A stretch of DNA of 64,000 nucleotides from Pelecanus crispus (Eukaryota > Chordata > Aves > Pelecaniformes > Pelecanidae): assembly GCF_030463565.1 (NCBI RefSeq), contig NC_134649.1, positions 37,163,044 through 37,227,043 of the forward strand, read 5' to 3'. The position numbers and the translations under genes were made by a program. Every line of letters starts with the position of its first letter. Position 1 is the first letter of the stretch. Under the pieces are notes generated by a model, which was not told the DNA's origin, made no database searches, and was given only the letters and a program-made list of their open reading frames with translations. Below, piece after piece: positions 23,001 through 38,000 of the stretch.

Positions 23001-26000
23001 GGGTGTGTATGTATATATAAATTTAGTATTATGAAATACCAGGGGTATTTCTTTTATAGAATTCCCACCAAAATGGGTCAGATAGAAATTCTCTTAAAAT
23101 TTACTTGGAGGAAAAGAAGCACTAAATGAAAGATGTAAGAATGTTCCCAGTTCCACACCTAATTCCATAAGGGTGGAAATAACACAACACTTTCACTTAC
23201 AGCTCTCAACCACTACTTCCTTTTTAAGAACTCAAAGGGGAAATTTTTTTTTTTCCGATCTTCCTCTTTGAGAGCTTTTCCTAGATGGCATATTCCAGTA
23301 GTTCTAAGAGAAAGCCAGGAATACAAATCATCATAGAAAGGGCGTATTTGCTTTTGTAATCTGTGTAACTAGTTGATGTTAGGTAAAGCTACTTGGTTGT
23401 GCTGTTTAAGCAGTGCTTTTGGTAGGTATATAAATGTTGTCTGTGACTATAAGTCAATGATTTGGTCTATGAACAGAGGGCTTCCTAGCTAATTAAAGGA
23501 AGAACTGATAGACTGCTATTATATTAATAGTATGTTACCTGTAACATAGAAAGGCATGTGGATATTTTAAGTCTATTTGAATGCTCTTTACCCATGGTGT
23601 CATCCTGATTTTTAGTTAAATTTATGAATTTGACTTAATTAGCAAGTTAGAAGTATGTATGCTGTGTTTGGATAACTTTTAACTTTGATTTAAACAGAAG
23701 GTAAAATGGTTTTGGTGGTTTCTGTACTGGAACAAATGCATAGCATTGGCATACATGGACAACTTTCTCTCAAAACTAATTTTTTATTTTGGAATCTGTG
23801 TACACATGCTCCCTCACCTACTGAAATCAGTATAAGTTATACATACATCCTATTGCAGAATATTATCTCCTGGTAAATTTTACATTTTAGCTGCAGGTTG
23901 ATGTGCTCTGACCCCATGTGCCAGAAATGGGCTTGGGAAGGGTTAGTTTGGCAAAACACTGCACCAACACAGCTGTCCCGCTTTCTTTGAGCCATTCTGG
24001 GACATCCAGACTGCATTCCTGTGGGCTCCTTAGGCCATCCTGTACTGGGATTTTGCCCACTTCACAGCCTGGTGTAAATGTTTCTGCAGCTGAACAATTT
24101 TTTATGCAGATGTGTGGATAGGTGGGTTGTGTTGGTTTTTTTTGTTTCCCCTGGTTGATCAAATGAAAATGTGCTCAATTTTCTTCTCTTTCCCACATAG
24201 CTTTATGTTGAGCCTTCCCAGGATAGGTGTTACTGGATGAATTTTAGATGATGACATAATTTTTATAAACTAATATTAAAGGACCTTGATGACTAGTCTT
24301 TTGAGATCTGTAACTTGTACTCTTTGATGTATTTTATAATTTAAACTTGCTGTACGCATCTTCCTTTATAATTGCAGTTCCGTGTTTCCAAAAGATTTAC
24401 AAAAATAATTGCTTTGTAGTATCCTTTAAAAACCTTTTATGAAGGTGTAGTTTTGAGTCTAATGTTAGGGTACCTGTAATCTTGTAACATTATTTCAGTG
24501 ACTGGATCTGCTTGCTGGTGTCATGCCTCAAATTAATTCTAGAAAGTATGTTACATACTTATGCTTTAAATATTGCTTTAGACAGGTTTTATACTGGTGA
24601 GCAAAGCTGAGTGGAAACTGTTCTCTCCTACCCAGAGCAAAAGTTTTCAGACAGAAGGATTTAAGAAATAGTAAGTGCTTGCTTGTGGACATTTGGAAAA
24701 GGTAATAATTTTATTTGACTGCTGCACTCATGCTGAGGTGTCCCAAGTATTCTTTTTCATGGGACAGCTGTAGTTGTGGACCAAGTCCTTGTTGTGATAC
24801 ATGAAAGTGCTATTTAATTGTTGACAGTACTCAGAGTTGGTAATTTGTATAGTATTATAGTGATTTAAAATTGAGGTCCATTGTCTGCATCCAAAAGGGA
24901 GGTCTTGCCTGCTTGATGTTCAATAAGGTCACTGTTGTTAGTAATAAGGATACTTTTTTTGATACCATCAGGGTTAAAGCTGTTTGCTGAGACACAATAC
25001 AACTGTGATTTTTCCATTAGGGCTAAAACTGTAAGTTACTTTGCAATTAGAAATATCTGGTGATCTGAATCTCTTTTACCTTTTCTTAAGCTGGAATAAA
25101 ACCTCAGGAATTGTATCATGAATATCTGCTTGATGGCATATTAAAAAGAAAAAAGAAGAAAAGGAAATGAAAAAACTGACCTCCCAGAATTGAGGCATTT
25201 GCATCTGATTTTTTTTTTTTTACAAAAAAACTTGCTGAATTTTTTTATTTTGAAATTTCTGTTCCTGCTTTGATAAACAAACCTTTAGAAAGAACCGTAT
25301 GACCTTGCATGAAGAACAACTATGATGGGAGGAATGTCTTGTATATTTATTTTATATAATCAGAAGTGGTAATGTTAGTTAAAGTACAGCTTGTTTAAAA
25401 TGTAAAGCATTGAGATACCTGTCTACACTTGAGGCATAGTAAGGGTATTATCATTTAAATGTCTGAATTATAACAATTAACGTATTTGTTTAACTTGCTA
25501 ATAGTGTATTAAGCCAAACTTACAAGTTTTGAAAACATTCTCGTTTAAATACTTGAGTTGTTTGTTTTTCTCAAGTATTACGGCTTCATGTTCTGGAAAA
25601 TAGATGTGGATGACTGTTTTGTATAAAATAAAGTATTAACTTTTTTTTTCGGACATGTTGATATTGCACTTGGGTAAAACTGTTAAAAATGTCCCATAGC
25701 AGGAAGCTTCTATGTCTTGCGTCTTCCCACAATGCTAATAAGAAATTGCATTATGAAAACTGTGGTAGAATATGGAGTCTTTGTTACTTTCTGCAAAACT
25801 CAGTGCTGCAATTCAGAGACGAATCATGCTAGTTAGTTTCCAATTCTACTCTCTTGCAGGATTTCATTCCAAATCAAAAGGTACTTCTTTCAATATCGAT
25901 TTCTACGTTCCTCTGTGCTTTCTAGATCCCTTGACAGAACAACTAAAGCTAATATAGCATGAAACAAAATCTTGTCAACTTGTTCTGCATTGTCCAGTAG

Positions 26001-29000
26001 AAATATCTTTCAGAAAATCCAAGGTCACTGAACCTACACATTTCTGAAAATGTGGGTGGTAATGCTATTTTAGAACAAGATGCTATTGCTAGTGTTAGGG
26101 CAGTAATCTAGCAAGTTAACAGGAAGAGTGAAATGGATTAGGTACCAAAAAAGCACAATGAACCACAACATCGGAGTAGATTGTTCCTTGTTTCATTTAT
26201 CTAATCCTCATGAGACCTAAAGCCTACCTAGCAGTGAGTGCCTCTCTCTGTGTTGTGTTTCTTTGTGGATTTTTGGATAGTAACTTCCTTTTATTAGTAA
26301 TGTGTATATATTGCCATTAGAAAATATGGTACTTCGGGTTGTGGAATTAAGTTTCCCTTTATTTTTTTCTACCGAGAAGGTAAAAAATAACATTCTGCAA
26401 AATACTGATTCTTAGCAAGGTATATGACAAAACTGAAGAAATGAGAACAAATCTGTGGTAGAAGAAGTCATGGGTGCACAGAACTTTCCCAAACCGGTTC
26501 TCAAAAGTCAGATGAGCCCTTCTGCATAACTGGTCCTTCATCCGTCCTATCCTCTGCATGCTAACTCTCACACTTGGGCCACTCTTAAAACAGCTAGACC
26601 TTAGACTTCAGCTCCCTTGTCTATGCTCTGTACTGTTGGTCCTGTCTTCTTTCCACTCATTGAGAGGAAAAGAATTCCAAGCTTTCATGAAGAGCCTTCT
26701 CCTGTTGTGGTTTAATCCCAGCTGGCAACTGAGCACCACCCAGCTGTTTGCTCTCTCCCCCCAGGTGGGATGGGGGAGAAAATCAGAAGAGTAGAAGTGA
26801 GAAAACTCATGGGTTGAGATAGAAGACAGTTTAATAGGTAAAACAAAAGCCATGTGCACAAGCAAACCAAGGAATGTATTCGCTACTTCCCACCGGCAGG
26901 CAGGTGTTCAGCCATCTCCAGGAATGCAGGGCTCTAACTGTTACTTGGGAAGACAAACAGCACCAGTCTGAACGTCCCCTTGCTTCCTTCTTCTTCCCCC
27001 AGCTTTATATGCTGAGCATGACATCGTATGGTATGGAATATCCCTTGGGTCAGTGGGGGTCAGCTGTCCCAGCTGTGTCCCCTCCCAACTTCTTGTGCAC
27101 CCCCAGCCTACTTGCTGGCAGGGTGGGGTAAGAAGCAGAAAAGGCCTTGACTGTGTGTAAGCACTGCTCAGCAGTAAAGAAAACACTCCTGTATTATCAA
27201 CGCTGTTTTTAGCACAAATCCAAACCATAGCTCCATACTGGCTACTATGAAGAAAATTAACTCCATCCCAGCCAAAAGCACATCTACCCTGTCTGGTTTT
27301 GAGCACCACTTCCCCATTGGAGTCTATAAGGCTGTCTTCCTGAAAGTCATTGTTATTCTAGCTGCCACCTTCCTCTTACTACTGTCCCTTTCTGCACCGT
27401 AAGAGAAATTCCCAACAATCTGTGGTAGCATCCCATCTCAGCTGCACTTTTGATTCCTGTCCTCTTTTGTCCACGTGGGTTCAAGGTAAGTGTCATGTGG
27501 TGATGGGGCAGCCTGACATAAGTGATTTTAGGGGCTGGAAAGAGGAAAATTAGGGGAAAGAGTTCTGGTTCTGTGTCTCATTCCTTCTAAATACAAGCAA
27601 CCAGTTCTTGAGGTCACCTTCTCTGATTTGAGCCTGCTAGCCTGATCGAAAGGTGGTCTGCAGGTGCTTAGGTATCATGGGGGCAGGAAGCATATCTGTA
27701 TGGTCTGTAGAGTAGAGTTTCTTATCAGCACTTAGGTACAAATCACTTTTCAGTACTAGGGATAAACGATCAGGTGAAAAGAGCACTGAAGATACCATGG
27801 AGTTTGCATTGGAAATTCTACGAAGATGGGATAGAGACAAGAGGATTGAAGTTGCAAGTGGATGAAGTGATGCAAAAAAGAATATTGAAACTTAAGAACA
27901 ATTGAAGTCACGATTACACACTTTAGGTTGCAAGTTGCTCTTTTTTTTTAAAAAAAAAAAAAAAAAAAACCAACAGGAAACATGTATTACCACTTCTCCT
28001 TTTTAAATTTACTTGTACCATGAAGCATAGGTGCTTGAAGAGCAGAGTTCTGTGCTGTTGAAAAAAATCATCGTAAAGGTTAAAATTATTACTTAAGGTA
28101 ACAAAGCTTTTCCTTGGAAATTTTCTATGTTAAGTCTGCTATTTGGATATTTCATTTTTAAAAATGCGTATTTTTCTCAGCTTAATTTCTTACTTTCTAT
28201 CAAAATATTCTTAACATGTTAAAAAGCCATCATTATGAGCAGTGCAGAAATGGTGGTTGTAATGAGCTTCATTTATAGCAAAATGGATATTTCTTGATCA
28301 GACAGATTTTTTTGATTGAACTACTCAGAGTTGGAAGATGGGTCATCTTTCATGAAAGATTTTAGGGAAGATAGTTTTGTCTCTTGACTTGCTAATGGCA
28401 GCATTGGATGTTTGCTTTGGTGGTTTTGGTTTGTGTTTTAAATAGCAGTGTGGAACTACTTGTGTTCATTTCTATGGTTCTGTCACAGTTAAAATAGTTT
28501 ATTTCATACTTAATGTAGTTTTGAACCTGTTGCTTCATGAAGAAATCCAGTAATTCAGTTTGCATTGTAGTTGATACTAATTAGAGATGAAAGTTCGTAT
28601 CCTTGAACTGACACAGTGGTTGCTCTTCATAGCTGCAGAATGTAAAAGTTCTAGTATTTTTCTTTAAAAATCAATGGTAATTGGGGTTTTTTTCTGAGAC
28701 TCTGCCACAGTAAATGATGATTTTTATCAGCTAATAATTTGAACTTCTCTGTAATACAGTATCTGAAGTGAATGAGAAAAATTCAGGTAAAGCGTAAGTA
28801 GTAAAAATATGATCACTTAAGCGAAAAGTCTTCATTTGCTCTGATAGTTACGTATTTGCAGAGTGACTCTTAATGTAGTATAAGGAGGATTAAGTATTGC
28901 TTGGAAGGAAATTTTGTGTTTTCCAAAATGAGCAGTCTTAGAAGTTCTTTATTAAATTCCTTATTTGGTTGAATCAAGTTGGTGGGTTTCTCTTTGTGGG

Positions 29001-32000
29001 TGTTTTGTTTGTTTGAGGTGGGAGGGTGGGTTGGGTTTTTTTTTAATGTCTGGTTTTTTTCTTGGAATAGTTTAGGGAATGAATTCTTCTAATATGCACT
29101 GAATTTTCAGTTGAAATTATGGCTGCACATAAATCTGAGAGAAGATAAGCAGTAATCTATTGCAGTTTAAGTGGTATTGAGGTTCCAGCTGATTGACTCA
29201 CCATGGGCATGCTTCTTTCTGGGCTGCAGAGCAAAATGTTTGTAAATCACACACAGTTGGTAAACATTTAGAAAGAGGGGAATGAAAGAATAAAAGTGAT
29301 AGTTGTTCCTGAGTGAAGTTTTATAATAATTATTGTCTAACTGACAAAGAAGTAAACGCATTGCATTCTATCATAAGGCCCAGTGCAAGAATACTTCAAA
29401 CTGTAACTTACCGTGGAATATTACTATTTAGTCACTTCCTTTGCATAAACAATCATAGTCTTCTCTTAAAGTAATAAGCGAAAACTGGATTAATAATTTG
29501 CACATTGGTTATTGTATATATGAATGACTGATAAAATCCAGGGGGACTTTCTAAAATTATAGCAATTTATGTCTGTAAGTTATTTTATACAAAATAATTC
29601 AGGTATTGGTAGAATAGTTAGAAATAAAGGGTTAAATTCAGTTGGTTTGAAATGCCTACCATTTTTCTTTCAAAATAATACCTGCGAGTTTCCTTGGGAT
29701 TTTTCCCCTCTACTTCGTTACTCTGAACTATTGATGTGGTTTACACATTTTTGTTTACTAGTTTACTGTTTCTGGTATTTCAGTTTTCAAGCTAAACCTT
29801 TCAAAGGGAAGTGAAGAAAAACATCAACGTTCCTGATGTGCCTATTAAGAAACACTGAGGTTATAAAACTCTTGAGAAACAGAGAAGGCAAGCGCTGCTG
29901 GGTGGTGGTTGGTGATAAAGTGTGTCATGCTTTGAATTAGTTCTCGTTGGCGCTGGCTGAGTGGATGGTATTGGAAGTCTAGAGACATTCAACTGCTGAG
30001 TCTGGAAGTTGCCAGGCCATGCAGTTTGTGCAGTCAGTAGGTAGATAAGCTGCTCAAGTTGTCCAGCTTTGAATTAAGTGTGAAAAGTGCAATTTAACAA
30101 GGTAACTGAGGGACCTTGGTTAACACAACATGTTTATTTTATCTAACTTGTACCTAATTTTAAGAGACAGAAAAGCAAGCCATGGAATAAACAAATATAG
30201 TAAAAATAGAGTTTGTTTCTCCCATGAGAACTTATTAAGAATCAAATGATGTATTTGTGTTTATGTCCAGAAATGGAGCACCCCTTTGTTTTTAAGGTAC
30301 CTTCTGTTGAAGGTTGAAACTATAGTATGGGATATTCTGTGGTGTGCTTCTAGTAGCTTATGTGCTTTGCAGATGTTGGGGTTGTGTGGTGGGGGGGACC
30401 AGTCCACACTCCATTCCTCCATGTGTCCAGTTTTTTTTTTTCTTTTCCAAAAGAAACCAGAGCATATAAATGGGGAGGAAGCTGGAGATGTGCTGTGGTG
30501 CAACTCTTACAGCAGGTGTTTGGGAGAGTAGAACAGCTGAGTGCGCTGCACAGTATGTCTTTCCTGCAGTTGGGTGTGCTGTGAAATAATACTGCTCCAC
30601 AGCATAGACCTGGCACAAAAGCAGGAACCTGTTAGGATGAAAAATAGTTGAAATACATAGCGAAGAAAGCAGAGAGCTGACTCCTGACACTTCCCTGAAA
30701 ACTTAGATGGGAGATACTGACTGCTGTCGAGGAATGTGCTATCCAGTAAAGCCAAGAGATGTGTGCAGGCTGAGTTTGTGTGTACGTTACTTCCCAGGAA
30801 CTGCCACAGAGTCTCTCATTTAAGAATATCTGAAATACAGCCACTTCTTCAGCCCCTAGGAGCTACTGTCAGGTGGCAGCAGAGGGAGGAGATCATTTTA
30901 AGACCAAGTAAGAGAAGGACTCACTTCCTGCTTTTGAAGTCTGGTATACAGACTAATTCCTACCTTCTAACAGGAGCAGTGTGAAAAGGTGCTTTCATGT
31001 AAGAGGGTCTTACCTTTTACTTGTTACCTGTATCTGCTAGATCATGTAGCTTCAGTGGATATTCACATGGATCTGTGTATAAGCAATCAGGAGAGCTTTT
31101 ACTGATCTATATATAAATTTTGTATTCTGTTTTTATTATAACAATAACATCTTAATTGCTTTAAGACTGGGCAGACTTTGAAGTGTTTTTCCTAGAGTGG
31201 TAAACACTTCTTTAAAATTGTTCTAGCAAAAGTGTCACAAATTTGTTTGGTTTTTTTAATGACAGGGTTGAAAGAGTGCAAAGCTGTAATAATCCAATGG
31301 AGCATTCTGTGAACCTGCCTCATCTACAGGGTTTGATATGCCTGGTATTTGCATAGGACCCCAGTGTACTACTTGGCTGCAGAAGAAAACTATTTTCCAG
31401 AAAAGGTTAGAAGAAAGAAGCGATGGGGACACGTTTCTCTTGAATTTGTATTTAACCATGTTGCTCCTAATGCTGCCAATTTCCAGTGGCCCAACCTATT
31501 TTCCTTTGAAACAAGCTAATCTAAACTAGCATCTAATCCTAATTCAAGTTTATTAAAACTTTATACTAATACTAGACTAATTGTAGGTAGCGTAAAAGTC
31601 TCTCTGATTTTTTCTTTAATCAAAGTATAGTCTTGTCTACAGCCATATTAAATTTAAGCTTGGATGACAAACTTCTTGGTATGTCAAAGCTTATTACTTA
31701 ACAGCAAACATGTTTTTTGTGTGAAGGCTGTGTTTATACTGGAAGTACAGTTTGAATTTTATGTGAACTTAATTTGAGGGTTCATCTGTTTTGGTGATAA
31801 ACAGTACAGATTTTGTTTTTTCATAGAGTAGATGGGCCAGTGTAGATGGGACTGATTTGATGCACAGTACCATTGCATTGCCACTGTTATTAAATGTCAT
31901 TATCACTTTGAATGACTAGAGAAACCAAGCTTGCTGAGCTTTCTTCCGTCTTCCGTTGGAACTGTAGATTTTGAAATATTTCTTTAAATGTTTTTTGCTT

Positions 32001-35000
32001 TGAGTTACCAGTGCATGTCCTTCTGCCAGTTGTTTTTGTTCTTTTAGTAAATGATTCATTCTCCTGGTTTGCTTTAGTTTCTGGACTTTCTCTTTTGTTC
32101 TTCTAAGAGCCTAGATAATGAATTGTAGAAGAACTTAATATGTTAAATGTCAAGAATGTATTTCAAGAAAGTTACACCTTTGTGAAGAAAAAGCCTAACT
32201 GTTCTCAGAACAGCAATATTTTTGAACTGCTGATTAGACATGGAAAAATTTGCATGTTAATTCCAGTTCTTTTGCAGCATATGGCCAGTTTCTAGCTAGA
32301 TATTTTTTACCATTGATTAGGAAGTTCAGTTTCTATATTTAATGTGAAAAGGCTTTGACAGCATTGTGATTTTTACACATGCCTGCTTATTCTGGGTAGA
32401 ATTTCAGTAACTTGCATAATTTCAGTAGCAGGAACACTGAAGTTGAGAAACCTAATTTTAAAATTTGTGAGGAGTAGGAGAATTGTTGATGTGGATATTG
32501 TAGCTTAAAAGTAGCTTGTGTTTGAGGCTCTAGACTGTAAAGATGGGATTAATAGTTTAGACAACCCACAGTATACATGCTATAATTAATGGAAACTTCA
32601 GTATGAAAAAAAACACCTTCGTAATGTAAACAGTCGTCAATTTTACTTTCTGATAATGTACTTTTTTATTGAATTGGTTTGCTTTACCAAATCTGGGGGA
32701 CAGTGTGTATAATTCTGTTGCCCTCTAGTGGTTGCAAGTCAGGTTTAAATACTAAAAAGAAAAAACATTTTCATGCTTAGGGAAGGGATTCAATGAGTCT
32801 TGCTTGCAAATGATTAGGTGTGTTGTGTTTTTTACAGTAGCAATTGTTCATTGGTCTGTGGAATGGCATGCTAATTCCATGACAATTGAATAACACCAGG
32901 ATTGTACAGAGAAAACATAATATGCTGTTACATAATTTGATAGCAGGGAATACCACCTTGTTATCATTATTACGATGGCAATTTAAAAAAATCTTCATGG
33001 ATTTATTGTATAATTTATTTTTTTCTAATCTTATGAGATTATCATTAATGTCTTATTGGTGTGTTGGTTGCAATGTTTGGGGATGTGCCTTTGGCTACCG
33101 CGTGGGAATAATGTAGTGGCACTTGTAACCTTTTGATGAGGCTTTAGATTCAACTTTCAGGGGAGGTTAAAAAAAAAAAAGTATTCAAGTCCTTCAGGCC
33201 ACCTATGTTAATTTGTTCTTTTATGATTCTTGGTAGGCAGCATTTTTTTCTTTTGCTTCATAATTTTCTCTACAACTGCCCCTTTTTTGTCTAGTTCAAA
33301 GCATCACAACTGAGTTAATGAGAAAAATCACTTGATGACCCTTCATTCATGGGCAAACAGTATACCAGGTTTTTACATTGAGCAGAACGAGTTCCCTGAA
33401 TTGGTGGCTGCATGGAAAAGCTTGGTAGTCAAAGGGACTAGTCATCTTTCTATAATTTTTCATATGCTTTTCAGGATTGAAACTGTCTGTACTTATGTCA
33501 TCTCTCCCCCTCTCTCCCCATCTCATCCCCCCTCCTTTTTTTTAATTAAATCAATTTGGAATAAAAAACTATCAATGTTATCCTATCTGCTTTGTCAAAA
33601 AAAAAAAAAAAAAAGGTGGGGAGGAAATGGAAATAACTTTTGTGATGATACTGAAGTACAAAGAATGACCTAAGTGATTCAGTGTATATAGTATCAGGAA
33701 CTTTACATGGCTGCTTTTAGGAGGTGAACTGTGGCAAATTTCAGTGTACGTTTCTAGCCATTAGAAATGCATATCATCTTGGTAAGAAAAATGTTATATT
33801 GTGCTTTGTCAATTGGACAGTGTGGCCTGAAATTGCATATGGATGGTTGGAGGTGTTTCTGGAGGATATTTCTTCTTAGACTGACAATCTAGAACCACTG
33901 GTGCTAGAAAGAGGTTGTTTTTGTACTTTGAAAAATGTTTTCCGTGTTTTAGAGGGAAATATGGCACATTTAGTCCAAAAAATTGCAAGACTTGGTAATG
34001 TATTTCTGAGAGGTGTGGGTGACTACTCTCTCAAGCTTTACAGCTGAAAGGGTGTGAGATTGCCAGGAGTACTTTGCAATTTCCTTGCCCCTGCTCCTTG
34101 TGTCAACTGGCAGATTGGTCATGGGCACTTCTCATGTGTTCTAAGTACTTTTTTATTGACAAAGATATTTTAAAAGGCATTCAGGTTTGGTTTTTTTTAG
34201 CTTGTCTGGAGAATAAAATTCATGGGCATAGTGTTGTCAGTGTAATGTCTTTGATGACTTTGTGGAGATGATGGAAAACAGCTAGAAAAAAGACATCGAA
34301 ATACTTTTGTCTGTGTGCTATGTGGAAAGCTGTACTGGAATAATTACCTTGGCAAGTTTTGCCATGTTAGCAAGCCTTTTAATCTGTTAACCCGAGGTAC
34401 CACGTATGTGATTTTTGCCCTGGACTAAGACGGGTATGAATCATGAGTCACTGTGTTTGAAATTGTAATTACAATATCCTTGAAAATCTTGTGTGCGCTT
34501 TGCCCATTCCTCTGTGTCTGCTGGGGTTGTTCTGATGTTCCAAACTGGTGAGAAGGCTGCAGCACCTGCCCCTTGTTCTGAAGCGAGTAGGACACAGCTA
34601 AAGAAATGGCTGACTAATATTCTCGAAGATCACCCAGCAAAAATCAGCTCATACAATCTTTCACATTGCTGGCAGACCCATCGCAGTATGTGGATGCATG
34701 CTGTACTTATTTGTTTCCTTAAGCTTAAAAAAAACCCCATCTTTTTTTATTGTAAAATTGTTGACCTCAAAGGGACACCAGAATAATCTGCCTTTGTTCA
34801 TGAATATCGGCATTCAGTTATTGCTTGCTTTGAAAGTCTTGACCCAAGAATGAGTTGCAAATAAATACAACCTCCTCCCAGACTATTTTCACTCACTTTT
34901 GTTGGAGGTATGGCTTGGCAGTGCCTTGAGTACAAATATTAAACTCCCAATTGTCCAATTGCTCCTCTGTGCCGGAAAATGAATTTTCCGTCTTTGGATG

Positions 35001-38000
35001 GAGCCGCACCCTTCTTGACGGTGTTTGGTTTCCAGTTAATTGCATTTGCCTCTGTATGGAATGCTGAAGTTCAAAACACAGAATGGAAATAAATTAAATT
35101 TAGTATTTTTTTTAAAGAAAAAAAAGTTTTGGTCCTTACTTGATGCAGGGAAGTTCTCAGAAAACCATGGAGGAGCATATTGCTCTGGTGATGCCTTGTT
35201 TTCAGTATGAGGAAGTGTGCAGTGAACTCTTACTACACTACATCTTGGTACTATTTGTGGTTTGGACCTGCTACAAAAATATCTAGTTTGATATGATTAA
35301 AATTAGTACAATGTCATTTGTACTTAGGCAGTTCTTTTGAGTTAGGACTTTTACTTCTGCATCTTTATTGGCTGAATTCAATTTATAGCACCATAACATT
35401 AAGCTTATCCTCAGTATGGTCATTTGAACTGTAGTCTAGAAATGTGCTGAACATTATTTTCCGTGTGACACCTGTCATCCATTAATAAATAGTTCAGGAG
35501 CAGATGATGTCAGAAAGGAAGAAATCTTTGCTTTGTGCAAAGGAGAGATGAATTAACTAGGCCTGCTGCAGCTGTTAAAAAACAAACAAACAAAACAAAA
35601 AAAAACCCAACCAAAGCTGTAGTTGCATTAGAAAAGTCCTCTCACATGGAATATGTCCCTTGCTAAAAGGAAAGGATACAACTTCTTCATAAATTTTTTT
35701 AGGATATTTTTAGAGTTTTTATGTAGTGTTACCGTGATGATACCAAACCACTGTTGCATTTGGAGGTGTTTGTGAAATCTGATGTGGGTGGGTTTTGTTT
35801 TGTTTTGTTTTCTTTATCTGAATGTGTGATCACTGGGAGTTTTCTCTGTCATAAAACAGCAGTAGTATGGAATTAATGATAGTAGGTAAACACAGTACCT
35901 TATGTGGAAGGAGTAGAAATGAGGAAAGGTTGACATAGTTTCAACAACAACTCCCTTTATTCTCTGTAGAGTTGAAAAGTGAAACACGTGAGAAGAGATT
36001 CTTCTTTGCAAGAAGTAGAGGAGCTTTGATGTAATGATTAACTAATTGGAGAAACTTAGCAGTGTGTAGCAAGATCGTATAAGCAGCTTTTGCAGTACTG
36101 CACCTGCCTTGATGCCTGGGATTATGGTTGAGAGTTGGAGTTTCCTGATAAACTAACGAGCTGCCTCGCACTTCTTGCTTTCTTATAAGTAGATCTCTTG
36201 GTTCTTCACCTGGTGGAGTGTCTGGTAATTTTGGCTTCTGTTGTGGTTTTTCTCCAGTTTGCTTGCAAATGAGAAATGCAATTGTTTGCTGATAGAAGTT
36301 TTAGTAATGCAAAATTCGTAAATTTCAATTTCATTTAACTGATTAGCAAAAAATTATCTTGTTAATTCAAGATTTTTGAGGAAGCAGAAGCAATGGATAA
36401 TATTAGTGTTGGATTTTTCATTCTAAGTATTTACTGTGCCAGATCCTGATAGTATTTTAAGATTTCCTTTTTTTTAACATTTGTTTTTCATTTGTCCTCT
36501 GCTTTTTCTGTCAGTAGTGCCTATTCTCCAATATTTTCCCACTAAAACAATTTAGTGTTTATTTTAGTAGGTGTTGTAGATCTTTGGTTTTATTTTTTAT
36601 TTATGCAAGGTTTTAATAAGGTTAGTCTCTTCAAATTTAAAGACCAGGAGAGATTTATGGCTTACCTCTGGTTTTAAATTAGGGCAAAGCTAGGTTCAAA
36701 CATGACAAATCTCCTTTTTTATGCTGTACTTTTCATTGCTGTAGTTGGAGACAAGACCACAGTTTATTTTGATCTTGCACTTTATAAAGTTGGTCAGAGA
36801 ACATAACTGTCAAGTTTAACCACTTCTTGATTGTGAATTTAAGAATAAACAGTTTAGTTCTCTGAATAGTCTTAGCATTTTTCCCTAGCGCAGAAATTTA
36901 GTACAGGTGCTTTTGCCACTTGAAGGTAAGAGTAAATGGCAATGATAAATTGCCAACCTTCAGGAACATACATTTGAAGAGAAATTAGAGTTATATATGG
37001 GAACCTGCTCTTTGCAGAGCTCATAATTCTTTATTTTTTTTTTTACCTGGATACATGCATCCTACAAATACAGTCTTTGTGACTTTGTACACTTCAAGAT
37101 AATGTTTACTTTTGTAATTGCAAAATTTGAGTATTCATGTTGCCAAACTCTCATTAAATTTATTACAGAAACAACAGTATTCAGCTTTCAGTCTAGTTTT
37201 GGAGGAAAGTATTCATGTAAGGGCATCAGGATTGAGGAGTCATGAGACTGATCAGGATCGACTGATCAGCAGTATTTCACACTTAAAAGTTATTATTTTA
37301 TGTGATTATCCTGAAGAAGTCTGGATTTCTGGGTAATGGCCTATTAAGGTGTTTTGTTTCTTTATTTTAAAACCATATTAAGTTGTAGTATGTTTCCATA
37401 ATTGATTAATATAGAGAACACGGTAACATGAAGAGAAACCTCAGAAAGTCACCTTGTCTGTATGTTTTCCCCAGGTTAAATGTTTGATGTGGTGATAGAA
37501 GTTGATGTAAATTATACAAAGTAATCACTGGTATCACAGTGATATGTGGTACATAGCTGTATAAATGTCTTGCGTAACAAGAGACTGAGCTTCCTTAATG
37601 TAACAGAGCAGAACAACTTCTTTGGAACAAGTACAATATCCTTCTAGAAACCTGTTTTTTATCTAGTTTTTACTGGTTTTATTAGTTCATTACACTAGTC
37701 AGGCTTTTAATATGGAACAGGAAATTTTATTCAAAGTTTCGGTATGCTGTGTGAGATATCGTTATCTATGACAGCAGTAATACAAAATAAGTCTCTTCAT
37801 TATATTGCTTTTGCATTCTAATGAGTCAATTTGAGCATCTTGGGACCACATGTGAGTAATCATTTCTCAGGAATCTTTCCCTTGATTGCACTTTATTGTT
37901 AATGTATTTTAGCTTAGCACTTAGAGCAACAATATACCTTAAAAATCTCTCAGCATCTTCAGGATGAGAATTTTACATAGAATGAAAATTCTACTTGAGA

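Noticed and set aside
26558-27309. Cluster of 78-122-codon open frames on both strands.
   Set aside because: They overlap the solo LTR and its edges and have no gene-like structure; no retroviral gene is present.
29940-30020. Possible tRNA-like segment (GGCTGAGTGG words).
   Set aside because: No matching B box (GGTTCRANNCC) and no cloverleaf that I could form.
30261-30755. Several overlapping open frames of 74-110 codons on both strands.
   Set aside because: Many mutually overlapping frames in both directions suggest a chance stop-poor stretch of intron, with no recognisable protein.
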